The position numbers and the translations under genes were made by a program. The notes under the pieces are model-generated. The model did no database searches. It had not been told where the DNA came from and saw nothing but the letters and a program-made list of their open reading frames with translations. 64,000 nt of DNA, from positions 62,001-126,000 of the forward strand of contig NZ_JALIRS010000007.1 of the NCBI RefSeq assembly GCF_023337795.1, written 5' to 3'. Numbering within the stretch: the first letter of the stretch is position 1; each line of letters opens with the position of its first letter. The DNA is from Lysinibacillus sp. BPa_S21 (GTDB lineage: Bacteria; Bacillota; Bacilli; Bacillales_A; Planococcaceae). Of the stretch, positions 33,892 to 43,941 are shown one piece after another.

Positions 33892-34872
33892 TTACAATGC
33901 CTTTGAAAAGAAAATCATATCGAGTGCGCGAATTCCATTTTCGTAAATTGGCTCTGGATAATTACTGAAAAAATCTTTTTCAATCGCTTCCATACGAAAA
34001 CCTGCTTTTTGATAAAATGCAATATTATCAATACTAGAATTTGCCGTTCCGACGATTATCGTTTGATAGCCTTGAGATAGACAATTTGTTGTTATATGTT
34101 TTAGTGCTTCCTTCCCAAGCCCTTTACCTTGATACTTCGGTACGATTGCAATATTTTTTAACTCTACTGTCGTATCATTCTGCGCAAGAAGTAAAGCCAC
34201 ACCCGCTAACTGCTCACCACATTTAATCTCATATAGTTCACCGTCATTTAAATATTTTCGAACAGCTTCTTCACTTTCATCAGCTAATAATAAGTGTGGT
34301 AAATAGTCTTCCCTCTGACCTTCCACTTTCTTTAAGGATGTACGATATTGAACAAAATCCTTACGCTCAAAAACATTTAAAACACAAGGCTGCTTTTCTT
34401 TAACCTCTAGCCACGAATGCTCCTGCGGAAAATCAGTCTCAACTCCTAGTCTAATAAAAGGCAACTTTTCCTGTGCCTTTTGTGAGCGAATATTAACTTT
34501 TCTAGCTCCTGCAAAAACACGTTCTAGCCCTAGCTCAAAGAATGCAATATCTAAAATTGCAATTTTTGATTGAAGATTATAGCCTTTTCCCCAAAATTCA
34601 TAGCCTAGCCATGAACCAATATGACAGCTCTTTTTATTGTGGTCAATAAACATTAACGCCGTCACACCAATAAGTTGTCCTTCCTCATCTAAAATAACAC
34701 GAGGAACTGTCTTTCCAGCTTCTTCATCCACACATTCACGTTTAATAAAATTAATAGTATCTTCCACTTTACCGGCAGGTAGCCCTAGTGCATCTCGAAC
34801 CTGTGGCATGGAAGACAGTGCATGCATTGCTTCAGCATATTTTATATCATGTCTTACTAAAGTTACTGCCAT
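33892..34872 (-). CDS. Two-domain GNAT acetyltransferase
   Basis: 326 residues: an N-terminal RimJ/RimL-type domain (SCHIGSWLGYEFWGKGYN) and a C-terminal GNAT domain (IAIVPKYQGKGLGKEALKHI, the acetyl-CoA pyrophosphate loop, then FYQKAGFRMEAIEKD). Both halves seem to keep their acetyl-CoA loops, though the first is less canonical. Substrate unknown; candidates are protein N-termini, amines or small toxic molecules. Monocistronic, converging with nsrR. Confidence 0.85.
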   Translation of the reverse strand: MAVTLVRHDIKYAEAMHALSSMPQVRDALGLPAGKVEDTINFIKRECVDEEAGKTVPRVILDEEGQLIGVTALMFIDHNKKSCHIGSWLGYEFWGKGYNLQSKIAILDIAFFELGLERVFAGARKVNIRSQKAQEKLPFIRLGVETDFPQEHSWLEVKEKQPCVLNVFERKDFVQYRTSLKKVEGQREDYLPHLLLADESEEAVRKYLNDGELYEIKCGEQLAGVALLLAQNDTTVELKNIAIVPKYQGKGLGKEALKHITTNCLSQGYQTIIVGTANSSIDNIAFYQKAGFRMEAIEKDFFSNYPEPIYENGIRALDMIFFSKAL

Positions 34873-34939
34873 ATTCTATTCCCCTTTTTACTGATAATGG
34901 CGTTATTTAATCCATTTATATATATATTTCTTTTGATAG

Positions 34940-35317
34940 TCAATTATACGTTAGTTGCCAGGATACACCGAAGCGATCCTGAATCCAGGCAAATTTCTTA
35001 GAAAATCCATAATTATCAAGTGGCATCAACGTCTGTCCACCCTCTAAAATTTGTGTAACAAGACTATCGATTTCTTCTACAGACTCACATTCCACAAAAA
35101 TAGAAGTTGACGGTGTAAATGTAAAGTTATGCTGTATTACACTGTCATTCACCATCATTTTCAAACCCTTTAAATGAAGAATAGCCATCGCAACATGGTG
35201 TGAGTTTTCCATATAAGTTAAGCTTTCTACCTGTAACTCCGGAAACCATTGTTGATATTGCTGAATAGCTTCTTTAGCTTGTCCCTGAAACATTAAAAAT
35301 GTAGTGGCACTTTTCAT
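34940..35317 (-). CDS. VOC-superfamily protein, PhnB/YxjH-like glyoxalase fold
   Basis: 125 residues with the paired beta-alpha-beta-beta-beta modules of the PhnB/3-demethylubiquinone-methyltransferase-like VOC group: TFLMFQGQAKEAIQQYQQWFPE at the start and DRFGVSWQL at the end. Function unknown; VOC proteins are metal enzymes or binding proteins. Its start overlaps the stop of the DUF1801 gene by four bases (ATGA), so the two are coupled. Confidence 0.8.
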   Translation of the reverse strand: MKSATTFLMFQGQAKEAIQQYQQWFPELQVESLTYMENSHHVAMAILHLKGLKMMVNDSVIQHNFTFTPSTSIFVECESVEEIDSLVTQILEGGQTLMPLDNYGFSKKFAWIQDRFGVSWQLTYN

Positions 35318-35751
35318 TTATTTAACTCCCCTTCATATTTTATTATCCATTGTGCTGGTGTCATTTTCGAAACAAGCTCTCCAATTAATTCATATGGGAT
35401 ATTTTTAGTATTTGTAAAACGAATACAGCTTTTCCCCATGTTAAGCTTTGTCGGTACTCGTTTCGCATATTCCTCCTGGAACCACGAGAGTAATGCTTGA
35501 TCTGCATAAATACCCATATGATAAACCGCAATATGACGTTTTTGTGCAGCTAAGCTTATAAAGGGTAAAGGAGTATTCGGTGTAACATGGTAGCCCTTCG
35601 GATAAGTAGATAACGGGACAACGTAGCTTATCATGTCATAAATCATACTTTCTTCAAAACCCTCTGGCAAATTGCTTGCTACTACATCTACAAGTTTGGC
35701 AAAACCCTCCTGCCATTTTTCATCTACTTGCTCAATATAAGTGTTTTTCAT
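35314..35751 (-). CDS. DUF1801 domain protein
   Basis: 145 residues from the ATG at 35751 (GGGGAC five bases before); a longer start would run into repeat B. Matches DUF1801 (YdhG-like) with YDMISYVVPLSTYPKGYH, PFISLAAQKRHIAVYHMGIYAD and KSCIRFTNTKNIPYELIGELV. No known activity; structures show an iron-binding or Sterol-carrier-like small fold. Coupled to the VOC gene. Confidence 0.82.
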   Translation of the reverse strand: MKNTYIEQVDEKWQEGFAKLVDVVASNLPEGFEESMIYDMISYVVPLSTYPKGYHVTPNTPLPFISLAAQKRHIAVYHMGIYADQALLSWFQEEYAKRVPTKLNMGKSCIRFTNTKNIPYELIGELVSKMTPAQWIIKYEGELNK

Positions 35752-35800
35752 ACTCTGTCCCCTTTTCAACATAGTATTATTGCTGTTATAGAAGGGTCGT

Positions 35801-36092
35801 TCCATAACGTAGAATTGATTTCCGTTACGATTAGGCGCTTTGTAGCTGCCGCTTTGCTTTCGCTACAGAAAACATTTGTTGCTGACGCTTCGCTTTCGCA
35901 CAGATAAAACATTGCCGCTGACGCTTCGCTTTCGCGCAGAGCAGAGCTTCCTGGGGGCGTCCGATGAGCCGCTTGGGCCAACACGAGGTTGGTCACGTAG
36001 GCGTTATCACAGGATGTAATGTTCTTAGCCTTCGTTCCCCTATCGCTGATCCCCAAGGAGTCGCCTAGTCTACACTCCAATCAACTTAAATT
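35801..36092. repeat. Repeat family 1, copy B with an extra insert
   Basis: Starts CCATAACGTAGAATTGATTTCC, has three cassettes (TTTGCTTTCGCTACAGA, TCGCTTTCGCACAGA, TCGCTTTCGCGCAGA), the shared CTTCCTGGGGGCGTCCGATG and the end CCACTCCAATCAAC-type sequence (ACACTCCAATCAACTT). About 70 bases not found in copies A or C are inserted after GAGCCGCTT (about 35972-36045). Fills the gap between DUF1801 and YdeI-like genes. Confidence 0.8.
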
Positions 36093-36216
36093 TCATACTA
36101 AAAAACACCCCTAATTTTTTCACAATGCTGCGTAATGTGTAGCATAATCATAGGATCGCCAATTTCCATGAATATTGCATCACTAAAAGAAATCAATAAA
36201 GTCTCTTTGTTGTTGT

Positions 36217-36873
36217 TTATGCTTTACCTTCTGCCTTTGCTTTTCGGTATAGTTCCTTTGTTTTGTAGCCTAATCTAATAATTTCACGCATCTCCTCTAA
36301 ACGTGCAACTTGCGTCTCTTCCTTTTTCGCACTATAGATATAACGGGCCCAATCCTTTTGATACCCCGGTGTTAATCCATTATAAAATGTTAAGTCATCC
36401 GGATTTTCAGCAAGTGCATCACACAACTGAGGAATCATGCCTTCATAGTCACTAACGCATTGACTACTTGCTGTTTTCTTCTTGCCACGCCCCTTACTAT
36501 CTCTCTTTATGCTTACTATAGAAAAAGTCTCATCCAATGACATAAGACTTGCAAATTTATAATCACTGCCAACAATGTATTTTTCTTCGTCCACTTGAAT
36601 GGCTGGGAAAATTTCATCACGATGAATAAACTGTTCATATTTTTTATTTCCTTTTTTCGGATAAACAAAAAATAAATAACCCTGCTCCACAAGCATGTTT
36701 AACTTTAGTACATTTTGCAAATACATAACCATTTCATCAATAGTAAACACAAAAGCAATGATTCGATCATGGGGTGCATTGCCTATTTGCGATATTCCCT
36801 CTAGTATCATCTCCTTTGGTTGATTATGAATCCAAATGGATAGTCCATCCTTAAGTTTAAATTTCTTTTGCAT
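36217..36873 (-). CDS. YdeI/OmpD-associated family protein
   Basis: 218 residues. The C-terminal part YNGLTPGYQKDWARYIYSAKKEETQVARLEEM is the YdeI-family signature (bacteriocin-protection-like proteins). The N-terminal half (DUF1905-like position, with IIAFVFTIDEMVMYLQNVLK) is less clear. In enterobacteria YdeI relatives are stress-linked; no reaction is known. Monocistronic; the stop lies 125 bases from repeat B. Confidence 0.78.
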   Translation of the reverse strand: MQKKFKLKDGLSIWIHNQPKEMILEGISQIGNAPHDRIIAFVFTIDEMVMYLQNVLKLNMLVEQGYLFFVYPKKGNKKYEQFIHRDEIFPAIQVDEEKYIVGSDYKFASLMSLDETFSIVSIKRDSKGRGKKKTASSQCVSDYEGMIPQLCDALAENPDDLTFYNGLTPGYQKDWARYIYSAKKEETQVARLEEMREIIRLGYKTKELYRKAKAEGKA

Positions 36874-36954
36874 AGTTTTGACACCTCTTCTACTTATCCA
36901 TACAATTTTCTCTTAGTTTTGATAGTATAGCTGATTTAGTGAAATTTTCGTACA

Positions 36955-36984
36955 AAAAAAACGCTCAAATATTCTCGAGCGTTT
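36955..36984 (-). terminator. Terminator of the DUF1648 gene
   Basis: AAACGCTC pairs with GAGCGTTT, followed by TTTTTTTT on the minus strand. Confidence 0.85.
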
Positions 36985-37002
36985 AGTTTATATTGAAATA
37001 AG

Positions 37003-37503
37003 CTACTTTATTTTGGTACGCGCTACTATTCCTTTAATAATCGGAATGGCTGTTCCAATTAGCACTATCGGTAGGAACCACCAACCAATACTCTCTACCC
37101 CACCAAGTGCAATACGGACCATTTGGATTGATATAGCTGCAAATAAAATGAGGCAGAGGTTTTTTATTTCATTTAATATTTTTCGGCTATTTAAATAAAA
37201 TGCCTCTACATTACTTTCATTTAAGCGTACTGGGTAATTATGCATATGCGGAGCCCTTTCAAGAACCCCCAGAAAAATCCATAGAAATATTCCGATAAAA
37301 GGCATGATGAGTACCTCTATTTTTGAACCCCAGCGATTAACTTCTCCTGCACCATTAAAGTGAACTGGAATCTCCTCGGGTAGTTTGCCCCACATAACCA
37401 AAATATAAAGAATGGACAGTACAAATACCCCACCGCCGATATAGTCCCAAACCTTTTCATATCTTGTTTTTGGCAATTTTAAAACAGGTCTATACATCTT
37501 CAC
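37003..37503 (-). CDS. DUF1648 membrane protein
   Basis: 166 residues, four membrane helices. After the first helix comes the DUF1648 signature LPEEIPVHFNGAGEVNRWGSK, as in SdpI/YvaZ-type immunity and regulator proteins. Members often work with a signal-transduction or toxin partner, but none is adjacent here. The C-terminus is basic (KGIVARTKIK) and probably cytosolic. Confidence 0.82.
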   Translation of the reverse strand: MKMYRPVLKLPKTRYEKVWDYIGGGVFVLSILYILVMWGKLPEEIPVHFNGAGEVNRWGSKIEVLIMPFIGIFLWIFLGVLERAPHMHNYPVRLNESNVEAFYLNSRKILNEIKNLCLILFAAISIQMVRIALGGVESIGWWFLPIVLIGTAIPIIKGIVARTKIK

Positions 37504-37810
37504 ACATCCTTGCTTATTCCTTTATTAATAATTTTACGTTACTACAGTTCAATTAGTTTCAAATTTATGCAAATTGTCACAATTGTTTGAGATATGCAGG
37601 TAATTTTCCACTTTCAAATACAGGAAAATAGCAATTTATTATACTTTTTTTATCATGCAATCTACAACTAATTACCTTATTATTCCTAATGTATATAGTT
37701 CAAATACTCATAATACTTTGTAAAATTCATATAATCTGATATAAATGGTATATACATATTTCATTTTTTTGTAACAATTCTACTAAATTACTGCGAAAGG
37801 AACGACAACT
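37504..37810. other. Upstream region of the second chemoreceptor gene
   Basis: AT-rich; a possible promoter TTGTAA-N16-TATAAA ends near 37746. No SigD-type promoter seen. AAAGGAACGACAACT precedes the start. Confidence 0.35.
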
Positions 37811-39505
37811 ATGCGATTTACGATTTATAAGAAGTTAGTACTCGGTTTTTTTATTGTTATTTTAGTGTTAGTTGGAATAATCGGCGTAAATTTCAAACAG
37901 CTTGATTCTGTTAACAAATCATATCGTGTGTTACTCGAGGAACAAATAACTAAATCTATGAATATTCAAGAGCTACGTGCAATTGCTAAACAAGAACTTG
38001 TAAGTATGAGAGGCTATCTTTTACTTGGGGACAAGCAAAATTTCCAAAGTAATACGGCGTCACGTGAAGAATTTAAAAAGAAATATGATGAGTTAATGGC
38101 ATCATTCGATTCTCAAAAATCTATTGAATTATTAGAGGCAATCAAAAAAAGTGAACAAGATGTACAAAAGTTCGCAGATCGAATGTTTTCATTAAAAGCT
38201 GCAGGAGAAACTGAGCAATATGAAAAGCTTGATGGCTCACAAGGCCGCCTCATTAATAAACAATTCGATCAACGCGTAGCTAATCTTGCTGACTACCAAG
38301 ATGAATATATAAAAGGGAAAATCGCTGCTACATCAAAAGAAATACAATCCATTAAATTTCAAATGATTATTCTTGGCATCTTTGCTGTTGTCATTAGTCT
38401 GATAATTGCCATGGTCATGGGAAGCCTTATTTCCCGCCCTATCAAAGGTATGGCAAAGACTGCGAAAAAGATTGCTGAGGGTGATTTAACAACTGAGCAA
38501 ATTCACATTAAAAACCGTGATGAAGTAGGTGATTTAGCACTCGCCTTTAATCAAATGGCGGTAAATTTAAAGGACCTTATTTCAAATGTACGTCATAACA
38601 CCGTGCAAGTAAGTGGGGCTGCTGCTGAATTAACCGCAAGTGCCGAGCAAACCATCCAAGCGACAGAACAAATCACTTCCTCTATACAAGAAGTTGCAAG
38701 TGGCTCTGAGGCTCAAGGCAAAAATGCAACTGAAAGCTCAATAGCTATGAAATCTATGACGAAAGGCATTCAACAATTGGCTGCGACGACAGCTGCCGTT
38801 TCAGAGCTTGCTATAGAAACAAATACGGAGGCTAATAAAGGAAATGAATCGCTTCACCGCGTTATTACACAGATGGACACAATTAATTCAGCGGTTTTAG
38901 AATCTGCTAGCGTTGTAAAAAATTTAGAAAACCATTCTGTTGAAATTGGAAATATTATTGGTCTCATCACGGATATCGCCGAGCAAACAAATTTACTAGC
39001 ACTTAATGCTGCAATTGAGGCAGCACGTGCAGGAGATCATGGTCGTGGCTTTGCAGTAGTTGCAGGTGAAGTGAAAAAATTAGCTGAGCAATCTAAGAAA
39101 TCCGCTGAACAAATTGCTACTTTGATTTCAGAAATCCAACACAATACAAACCATGCCGTAACCGTTATGGATACTGGTACGCAAGAGGTACAAGTGGGTA
39201 TGCAAGTTGTAAAAGTAGCTGAGGAAGGCTTCTCAAAAATCGTTGAACTGATTGAACAAGTATCTGGGCAAATTCAAGAAGCAACAACAGTTTCAGAGGA
39301 AATGTCATCAAGTGCAGAACAAATTTATGCATCCTTCGATGAAATTGCAACAATCGCAAAGATGTCCTCTTCAAATCTGCAAAGTGTAGCTTCTGCTTCT
39401 GAGGAACAACTAGCGACTATTGAGGAAGTTGCCGCTTCCGCTGCCACACTATCAAACATGGCCGAGGAATTACAAACGCAAGTTTCGCGTTTTACAGTGG
39501 ATTAA
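37811..39505 (+). CDS. Methyl-accepting chemotaxis protein with four-helix-bundle sensor
   Basis: 564 residues: helix (about 10-29), an all-helical extracellular sensor (about 35-180; 4HB_MCP type, with [19 protein letters not shown]), second helix (about 187-207), HAMP, then the signalling domain with the tip [21 protein letters not shown]. Such receptors often sense amino acids or respond through binding proteins. Its sensor is unrelated to the Cache domain of the receptor at 1460. Orphan, no che genes nearby; only strand-plus gene in this stretch before leuA. Confidence 0.92.
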   Translation: MRFTIYKKLVLGFFIVILVLVGIIGVNFKQLDSVNKSYRVLLEEQITKSMNIQELRAIAKQELVSMRGYLLLGDKQNFQSNTASREEFKKKYDELMASFDSQKSIELLEAIKKSEQDVQKFADRMFSLKAAGETEQYEKLDGSQGRLINKQFDQRVANLADYQDEYIKGKIAATSKEIQSIKFQMIILGIFAVVISLIIAMVMGSLISRPIKGMAKTAKKIAEGDLTTEQIHIKNRDEVGDLALAFNQMAVNLKDLISNVRHNTVQVSGAAAELTASAEQTIQATEQITSSIQEVASGSEAQGKNATESSIAMKSMTKGIQQLAATTAAVSELAIETNTEANKGNESLHRVITQMDTINSAVLESASVVKNLENHSVEIGNIIGLITDIAEQTNLLALNAAIEAARAGDHGRGFAVVAGEVKKLAEQSKKSAEQIATLISEIQHNTNHAVTVMDTGTQEVQVGMQVVKVAEEGFSKIVELIEQVSGQIQEATTVSEEMSSSAEQIYASFDEIATIAKMSSSNLQSVASASEEQLATIEEVAASAATLSNMAEELQTQVSRFTVD

Positions 39506-39512
39506 GGAATTA

Positions 39513-39690
39513 ATTATCATAACGTGGGGTTGATTTCCGTTCCGGCTGGGCGCTTTCCTGGGGGCGTCCGATAAGCCGCTTCGCTTCGCTGCAGGGTCTT
39601 ATCTGTGACGCTGATCCCCAAGGAGTCACCCAGCCTCCACTCCAATCAACCTAGATACATGGCATACGTTTTAACAATACCATCCCCAAA
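39513..39690. repeat. Repeat family 1, copy C (compact)
   Basis: CATAACGTGGGGTTGATTTCC, then CGGCTGGGCGC directly followed by TTTCCTGGGGGCGTCCGAT, one CGCTTCGCTTCGC cassette remnant, CTGATCCCCAAGGAGTC and CCCAGCCTCCACTCCAATC. The two arms (39533-39556 and 39623-39655) are complementary with mismatches. Ends in GGCATACGTTTTAACAA, also found in copy D. Confidence 0.8.
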
Positions 39691-39804
39691 TTTGAGATAT
39701 TAGCCAAAAACAAGAGAGTTTTTTATTATTATCAAATGGTTGACTTCATTATAAATTATTGATCCACTAAAATAGATAGAAAAAAAATAATTTTTAGAAT
39801 ATTG

Positions 39805-39833
39805 TTGACATTCAGCCGTTATCCAAGTATCAT
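39805..39833 (+). promoter_or_regulatory. leuA promoter
   Basis: TTGACA, 17 bases, TATCAT. Transcript would start near 39840, right before the T-box stem I. Confidence 0.75.
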
Positions 39834-39839
39834 TGCTTT

Positions 39840-40110
39840 CAACAACACATTGTAGGCCAAGATTGGAAATAGTAGAAATGCAGTGTACTTGTAGAGAGTC
39901 GGTGGTTGGTGCAAACCGATAGGCACACATTTTGAACTCGTCCATGAGCCACTCCCTGAACTTCAAGTAAGGGACGTCGGTTTCCCCCGTTAACGGGATA
40001 GACAGTGATAGCTGTCGATAAGGGGACTTTTTCTGTAAAGAGAAGGTCAATTAGAGTGGTACCGCGAGCATAACTCGTCTCTATATTTTTATATAGAGGC
40101 GAGTTTTTTT
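39840..40110 (+). promoter_or_regulatory. T-box leader of leuA (probable Leu specifier)
   Basis: Stem I part AGAGAGTCGGTGG, the antiterminator T-box AGAGTGGTACCGCG (about 40053-40066), and a terminator. By comparison with the metG T-box the specifier after GAA is CTC (39932 region, GAA-CTC-G), reading Leu, which fits leuA. Uncharged tRNA-Leu would favour antitermination. Confidence 0.9.
40073..40110 (+). terminator. T-box terminator of leuA
   Basis: ACTCGTCTCTATAT pairs with ATATAGAGGCGAGT (one wobble), then TTTTTTT. Confidence 0.9.
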
Positions 40111-40204
40111 GTTTCCAAAAAGTTTATTAGCCTAGGTGTGGATTATGTCTCTAACAGAGACACTATCAATATATTGACAACTACAACAAAAGGAGTGTTT
40201 GAAA

Positions 40205-41776
40205 ATGGGAAGAAAAATTTGGGTGTTTGATACAACTTTACGTGACGGCGAGCAAGTGCCTGGTGCAAAACTGAATTTATACGAAAAAGTAGAGATTGCA
40301 CAGCAACTCAAAAAATTAGGCGTCGATATTATCGAGGCTGGTTTCCCGGCTTCATCACAAGGAGATTTTGATGCAGTTAAAGCTGTCGCACAAAAAGTCG
40401 GGCATACAAGTGATATTATGATTACTGCTTTAGCACGTGCTGTACAATCAGATATTGATGCAGTATATAACGCTGTAAAATACGCTGAAAATCCGATGAT
40501 TCATATGGTGCTTGGTACTTCTGATATTCATGTTGAGAAAAAATTTAGCAAATCCAAGGATCAGATTCTACAAATTGGCGTTGATGCAGTAAAATATGCA
40601 AAAACGCTTCTACCACAAGTCCAATATTCAACAGAAGATGCATCTCGTTCTGATTTCGAGTATCTTTGGAAAACAATCGAAGCCGTGATGAAAGCTGGTG
40701 CAACAATGATTAATGTACCTGACACAGTCGGCTTTGCAGAACCAGAAGAATTCGGAGCGATGATTTATAAACTAAATGAGCGTATGAAAAACCTAAACGA
40801 TAGCGTTTTGTTGAGTGTTCATTGCCATAATGATCTGGGTATGGCTACTGCGAACACACTAGCTGCGATTAAAAACGGTGCAGATAAAGTAGAATGTACA
40901 ATTAACGGCATTGGCGAACGCGCAGGAAATGCAGCATTAGAGGAAGTCGTCATGGCGTTGAAAACACGTAGCTCTGTTTACAATGCTGAGACACGTATTA
41001 ACACAAGAGAAATTATGAATACGTCTCGTCTTGTTTCAAGCTTCATGGGCTTAGACGTACAAGTAAACAAAGCGATTACTGGGGATAATGCTTTTGCCCA
41101 TTCCTCTGGTATTCACCAAGACGGCCTTCTTAAATCTCGTGATGCCTATGAAATTGTACATCCAGAAGATGTCGGTCTTGACGATATGGAGTTAGTCCTT
41201 ACAGCTCGCTCTGGGCGTCATGCGGTGAAAAATGCCCTTGAGAAACTTGGATTTTCCAATCTTTCAACGGATGAATTTGAAGGAATCTTCGAAGGCTTCT
41301 TAAAGCTTGCTGATGCAAAGAAAGAAGTTTACGATCACGATTTATATGTCATTGTGGAAAGCTATTATGAAAAGCATGATGCGAACAATGCTAATGCCAC
41401 TCATTACAGTGATCAATTCTTTGACTTTGATGATTTACAAGTCGTCAGCAACGCAAGCTTCCCTTCAGCAAGTGTGAAAATACGTAAAGGTGGCGAGATA
41501 TTTAAAGCAAGCGCTGTTGGCTCTGGCCCAATTGATGCCCTTTATTCAGCCATCGCAGACATTACAAATATAGATGTAAAACTTGTAGAGTATAATATCA
41601 ATAGTGTTTCCCGTGGTAAAGAAGCGCTTGGTAAAGTAAAAATTACAATTGAGCATGGCGGTGAAAAATATATCGCCAAAGCTGCGGATACAGATATTTT
41701 GAAAGCAAGTGCGCTAGCTTATATTAATGCGATCAATAGTATCGTTGTTGCTAAATTAACGCCTGTTATGAACTAA
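40205..41776 (+). CDS. leuA: 2-isopropylmalate synthase
   Basis: 523 residues from the ATG at 40205 (AGGAG nine bases before); a TTG two codons upstream is less likely. HMGL-like barrel: [18 protein letters not shown], metal ligands in [18 protein letters not shown] and the [13 protein letters not shown] motif, then the C-terminal LeuA allosteric domain (about 395 on) which binds leucine for feedback inhibition. It condenses acetyl-CoA with 2-oxoisovalerate, the first step to leucine. It stands alone, not in an ilv-leu operon, and has its own T-box. Confidence 0.93.
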   Translation: MGRKIWVFDTTLRDGEQVPGAKLNLYEKVEIAQQLKKLGVDIIEAGFPASSQGDFDAVKAVAQKVGHTSDIMITALARAVQSDIDAVYNAVKYAENPMIHMVLGTSDIHVEKKFSKSKDQILQIGVDAVKYAKTLLPQVQYSTEDASRSDFEYLWKTIEAVMKAGATMINVPDTVGFAEPEEFGAMIYKLNERMKNLNDSVLLSVHCHNDLGMATANTLAAIKNGADKVECTINGIGERAGNAALEEVVMALKTRSSVYNAETRINTREIMNTSRLVSSFMGLDVQVNKAITGDNAFAHSSGIHQDGLLKSRDAYEIVHPEDVGLDDMELVLTARSGRHAVKNALEKLGFSNLSTDEFEGIFEGFLKLADAKKEVYDHDLYVIVESYYEKHDANNANATHYSDQFFDFDDLQVVSNASFPSASVKIRKGGEIFKASAVGSGPIDALYSAIADITNIDVKLVEYNINSVSRGKEALGKVKITIEHGGEKYIAKAADTDILKASALAYINAINSIVVAKLTPVMN

Positions 41777-41782
41777 ATAGTC

Positions 41783-41825
41783 GAAAGCAGTATGGCCCAA
41801 TAGTGTCATACTGCTTTCATTTTTC
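41783..41825. terminator. Terminator of leuA
   Basis: GAAAGCAGTATG pairs perfectly with CATACTGCTTTC, then ATTTTTCC on the plus strand. It overlaps the end of the converging metG by a few bases at most. Confidence 0.85.
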
Positions 41826-43460
41826 CTATCGACTGCCCTCTACTAACTTTCGATATTCCTCTTCAATTAATTCAACATCAAGACGCTCAAACAGTGGCGT
41901 CACCTCGCTAATACTTGTTGGTAAGTCCACTTGTTCACGCCACTTCACTTCGTTGATTCCTAACATTTTTCTTACCTTCTCAGCTGAAAACGGTAAAAAA
42001 GGATGTAACAGTTGTCCAAGATTAGCGATAATATAAACACACGTGGCTAGTGTCCGATTGCCAGCTTCCACTTTGTCTTTCACTTGTAGCCACGGCTGCT
42101 GCTCGTCAAAATATCGATTAGCCGCACGTATATATTCAAAAATAGCTTCTAAAGCTTGTTTAAAATAACCCGCTTCTATATGGATCCCGACATCACCAAA
42201 CAACTGAATCGTACGTTTTCGAATAGTATCATCTACCTCTGCATGGGGTACTTGGCTAGCAAACGATTTCTCTAAAAACTTCAATGTACGATTGACAAAA
42301 TTACCATAAGCACCGAGTAATTCACCATTATGACTATAAATAAATTCTCGCCATGAGAAATCAGTATCACGATTTTCTGGCGCATTTATTGTTAAAAAAT
42401 AACGAAGAGAATCGGCATCGTATCGACTCAAAATATAAGGTACCCATACCGCCCAGTTTTGGCTCGTTGATAATTTTCGTTTTTCTAATGTCAAATATTC
42501 GTTTGATACAATATGTGTAGGTAAGGCCTTTGCTCCTATCCCCATCAGAATAGCTGGCCATATCACTGTATGAAACGGGATGTTATCCTTACCATGAACG
42601 TAATATGAAATCGTTTCTTCATTCCACAAATCTTCAATTGCTATATTATGCTGCTTCGCCCATTCAATACTCGCTGTTAAGTAACCTGCTACAGCTTCAA
42701 TCCACACATATATTTTTTTGCCTTCAAAACCTGGTACTGGCACATCTATTCCATTTGGTAAATCCCTTGTTACAGCTCGGTCCGGAACACCTTCTGCTAA
42801 GTAACGCTCTGTTAAACCTAAGGCATTGTCTCGCCAGCGTTTTTCTGCCTTCGCCTCTGCTAAATAAGTCTCCAGTCTCCCTTGAAACTGACTAAAAGCA
42901 AAATAAAAATGCTCTGTCTCCCTGATTATTGGCTCATTCCCACAAATTTTACAGCGTTTATCGATTAAATCGAGCGGATCTAAAATTGTCGAGCAATTAT
43001 CACATTGGTCACCTCGCGCTTTCGCACCACAGTTCGGACAAACCCCTTCTACAAATCGGTCAGGCAAAAACTGCTTGTCTGTTTCACAGTATGCTTGTTC
43101 AATTTTCTTTTTATATAAAAAATTATTCGCTAGCAGCTGTAAAAAAATTGTCTGAACAGATTCATGATGGTGCTGCGCATCTGTTCGCGTATACAAATCA
43201 TAGGTAAATCCTAAATCATTGAAGCATCTTGAAAATTCTTCATGATAATGATTAGCAATTGCTTCCGTTGTCGTATTTTCCTGTGCAGCCCGAATGGAGA
43301 TCGGTGTACCATTACAATCACTTCCCGAAACATATAAAACCTTCTCGCCCTTTTGTCGGTAATATCTAGCCAAAATATCACCTGGTAATAATGCGGCGAC
43401 ATGCCCTAAATGCAAAGAACCATTTGCATATGGCCACGCGCCTCCAATAATAATTGTCAT
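41826..43460 (-). CDS. metG: Methionyl-tRNA synthetase, short form
   Basis: 544 residues. HIGH-type motif H17-LGH20, a four-Cys knuckle set ([16 protein letters not shown] and CKICG), KLSTS as the KMSKS loop, and an anticodon-binding helical domain. The C-terminal tRNA-binding (EMAP/TRBD-like) domain of B. subtilis MetS is absent; MetG forms without it exist, so this is not a truncation. It charges tRNA-Met. Controlled by its own T-box with an AUG specifier. The organism may have another MetRS elsewhere, but that cannot be seen here. Confidence 0.9.
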   Translation of the reverse strand: MTIIIGGAWPYANGSLHLGHVAALLPGDILARYYRQKGEKVLYVSGSDCNGTPISIRAAQENTTTEAIANHYHEEFSRCFNDLGFTYDLYTRTDAQHHHESVQTIFLQLLANNFLYKKKIEQAYCETDKQFLPDRFVEGVCPNCGAKARGDQCDNCSTILDPLDLIDKRCKICGNEPIIRETEHFYFAFSQFQGRLETYLAEAKAEKRWRDNALGLTERYLAEGVPDRAVTRDLPNGIDVPVPGFEGKKIYVWIEAVAGYLTASIEWAKQHNIAIEDLWNEETISYYVHGKDNIPFHTVIWPAILMGIGAKALPTHIVSNEYLTLEKRKLSTSQNWAVWVPYILSRYDADSLRYFLTINAPENRDTDFSWREFIYSHNGELLGAYGNFVNRTLKFLEKSFASQVPHAEVDDTIRKRTIQLFGDVGIHIEAGYFKQALEAIFEYIRAANRYFDEQQPWLQVKDKVEAGNRTLATCVYIIANLGQLLHPFLPFSAEKVRKMLGINEVKWREQVDLPTSISEVTPLFERLDVELIEEEYRKLVEGSR

Positions 43461-43551
43461 CCTAAGTTGCTCCCCTCGAAAAAATTAAAAAGTGTAAGGC
43501 GTGCCGATAAAAATCTATATCCCTCTCATCTGCACACCTAAAAAGTGTATA

Positions 43552-43583
43552 AAAAAACGCCCTAATCAAAATTGATTAGGACG
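43552..43583 (-). terminator. T-box terminator of metG
   Basis: CCTAATCA pairs with TGATTAGG (extended by CG/CG), then TTTTTTT on the minus strand. Confidence 0.9.
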
Positions 43584-43850
43584 AGTATACCCGTGTTACC
43601 ACCTATATTTACAAATAGCTCACACTATTTGCCTCCATCAGTGCGTCTCATTTCAAATTTCAATGAGAGATACTGCCGCTGTTGTAACGAGTGCCCATCT
43701 CGTCGTAATCTACTCGCAAATTTGCTTTCGGTACGAAGCTCAAAGGTCATTTTCAAAAGGGGGCATTTACCTCATTTCCACCAACAGAGGCTCTCTATAT
43801 AATGCTTATCCAATTTACTTTTCCTTATCAGTGCTTTTACTATAGATTTC
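43552..43850 (-). promoter_or_regulatory. T-box leader of metG (Met specifier)
   Basis: On the minus strand the T-box AGGTGGTAACACGGG precedes the terminator. In stem I the specifier loop reads GAAA-ATG-ACCTTTGAGC (about 43738-43755), so AUG, matching metG. Confidence 0.9.
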
Positions 43851-43854
43851 CACC

Positions 43855-43883
43855 ATTTTACTCTTTCTGCTGTTGAATTGCAA
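43855..43883 (-). promoter_or_regulatory. metG promoter
   Basis: TTGCAA-N17-TAAAAT on the minus strand, ending just before the T-box leader. Confidence 0.65.
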
Positions 43884-43941
43884 TGCATGTCGATAAAACG
43901 AAAAAGTTGGGTGATAATCAGAAAATGTCGTCGATAAAATT

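Larger units (their letters stand above)
39691..40204. other. leuA leader region
   Basis: Promoter TTGACA-N17-TATCAT (39805-39833), T-box leader and terminator. A 116-codon minus-strand frame here is antisense to the T-box and not a gene. Confidence 0.7.
43461..43941. other. metG leader region
   Basis: Contains promoter, T-box leader and terminator of metG. The remaining ~60 bases to the HAD gene show nothing. Confidence 0.7.

Noticed and set aside
39700-40050. 116-codon minus-strand reading frame
   Set aside because: It is antisense to the leuA promoter and T-box leader, whose conserved parts explain the sequence.
41826-43460. metG as a truncated gene
   Set aside because: Core motifs and anticodon domain are complete; MetRS forms without the C-terminal tRNA-binding domain are normal.
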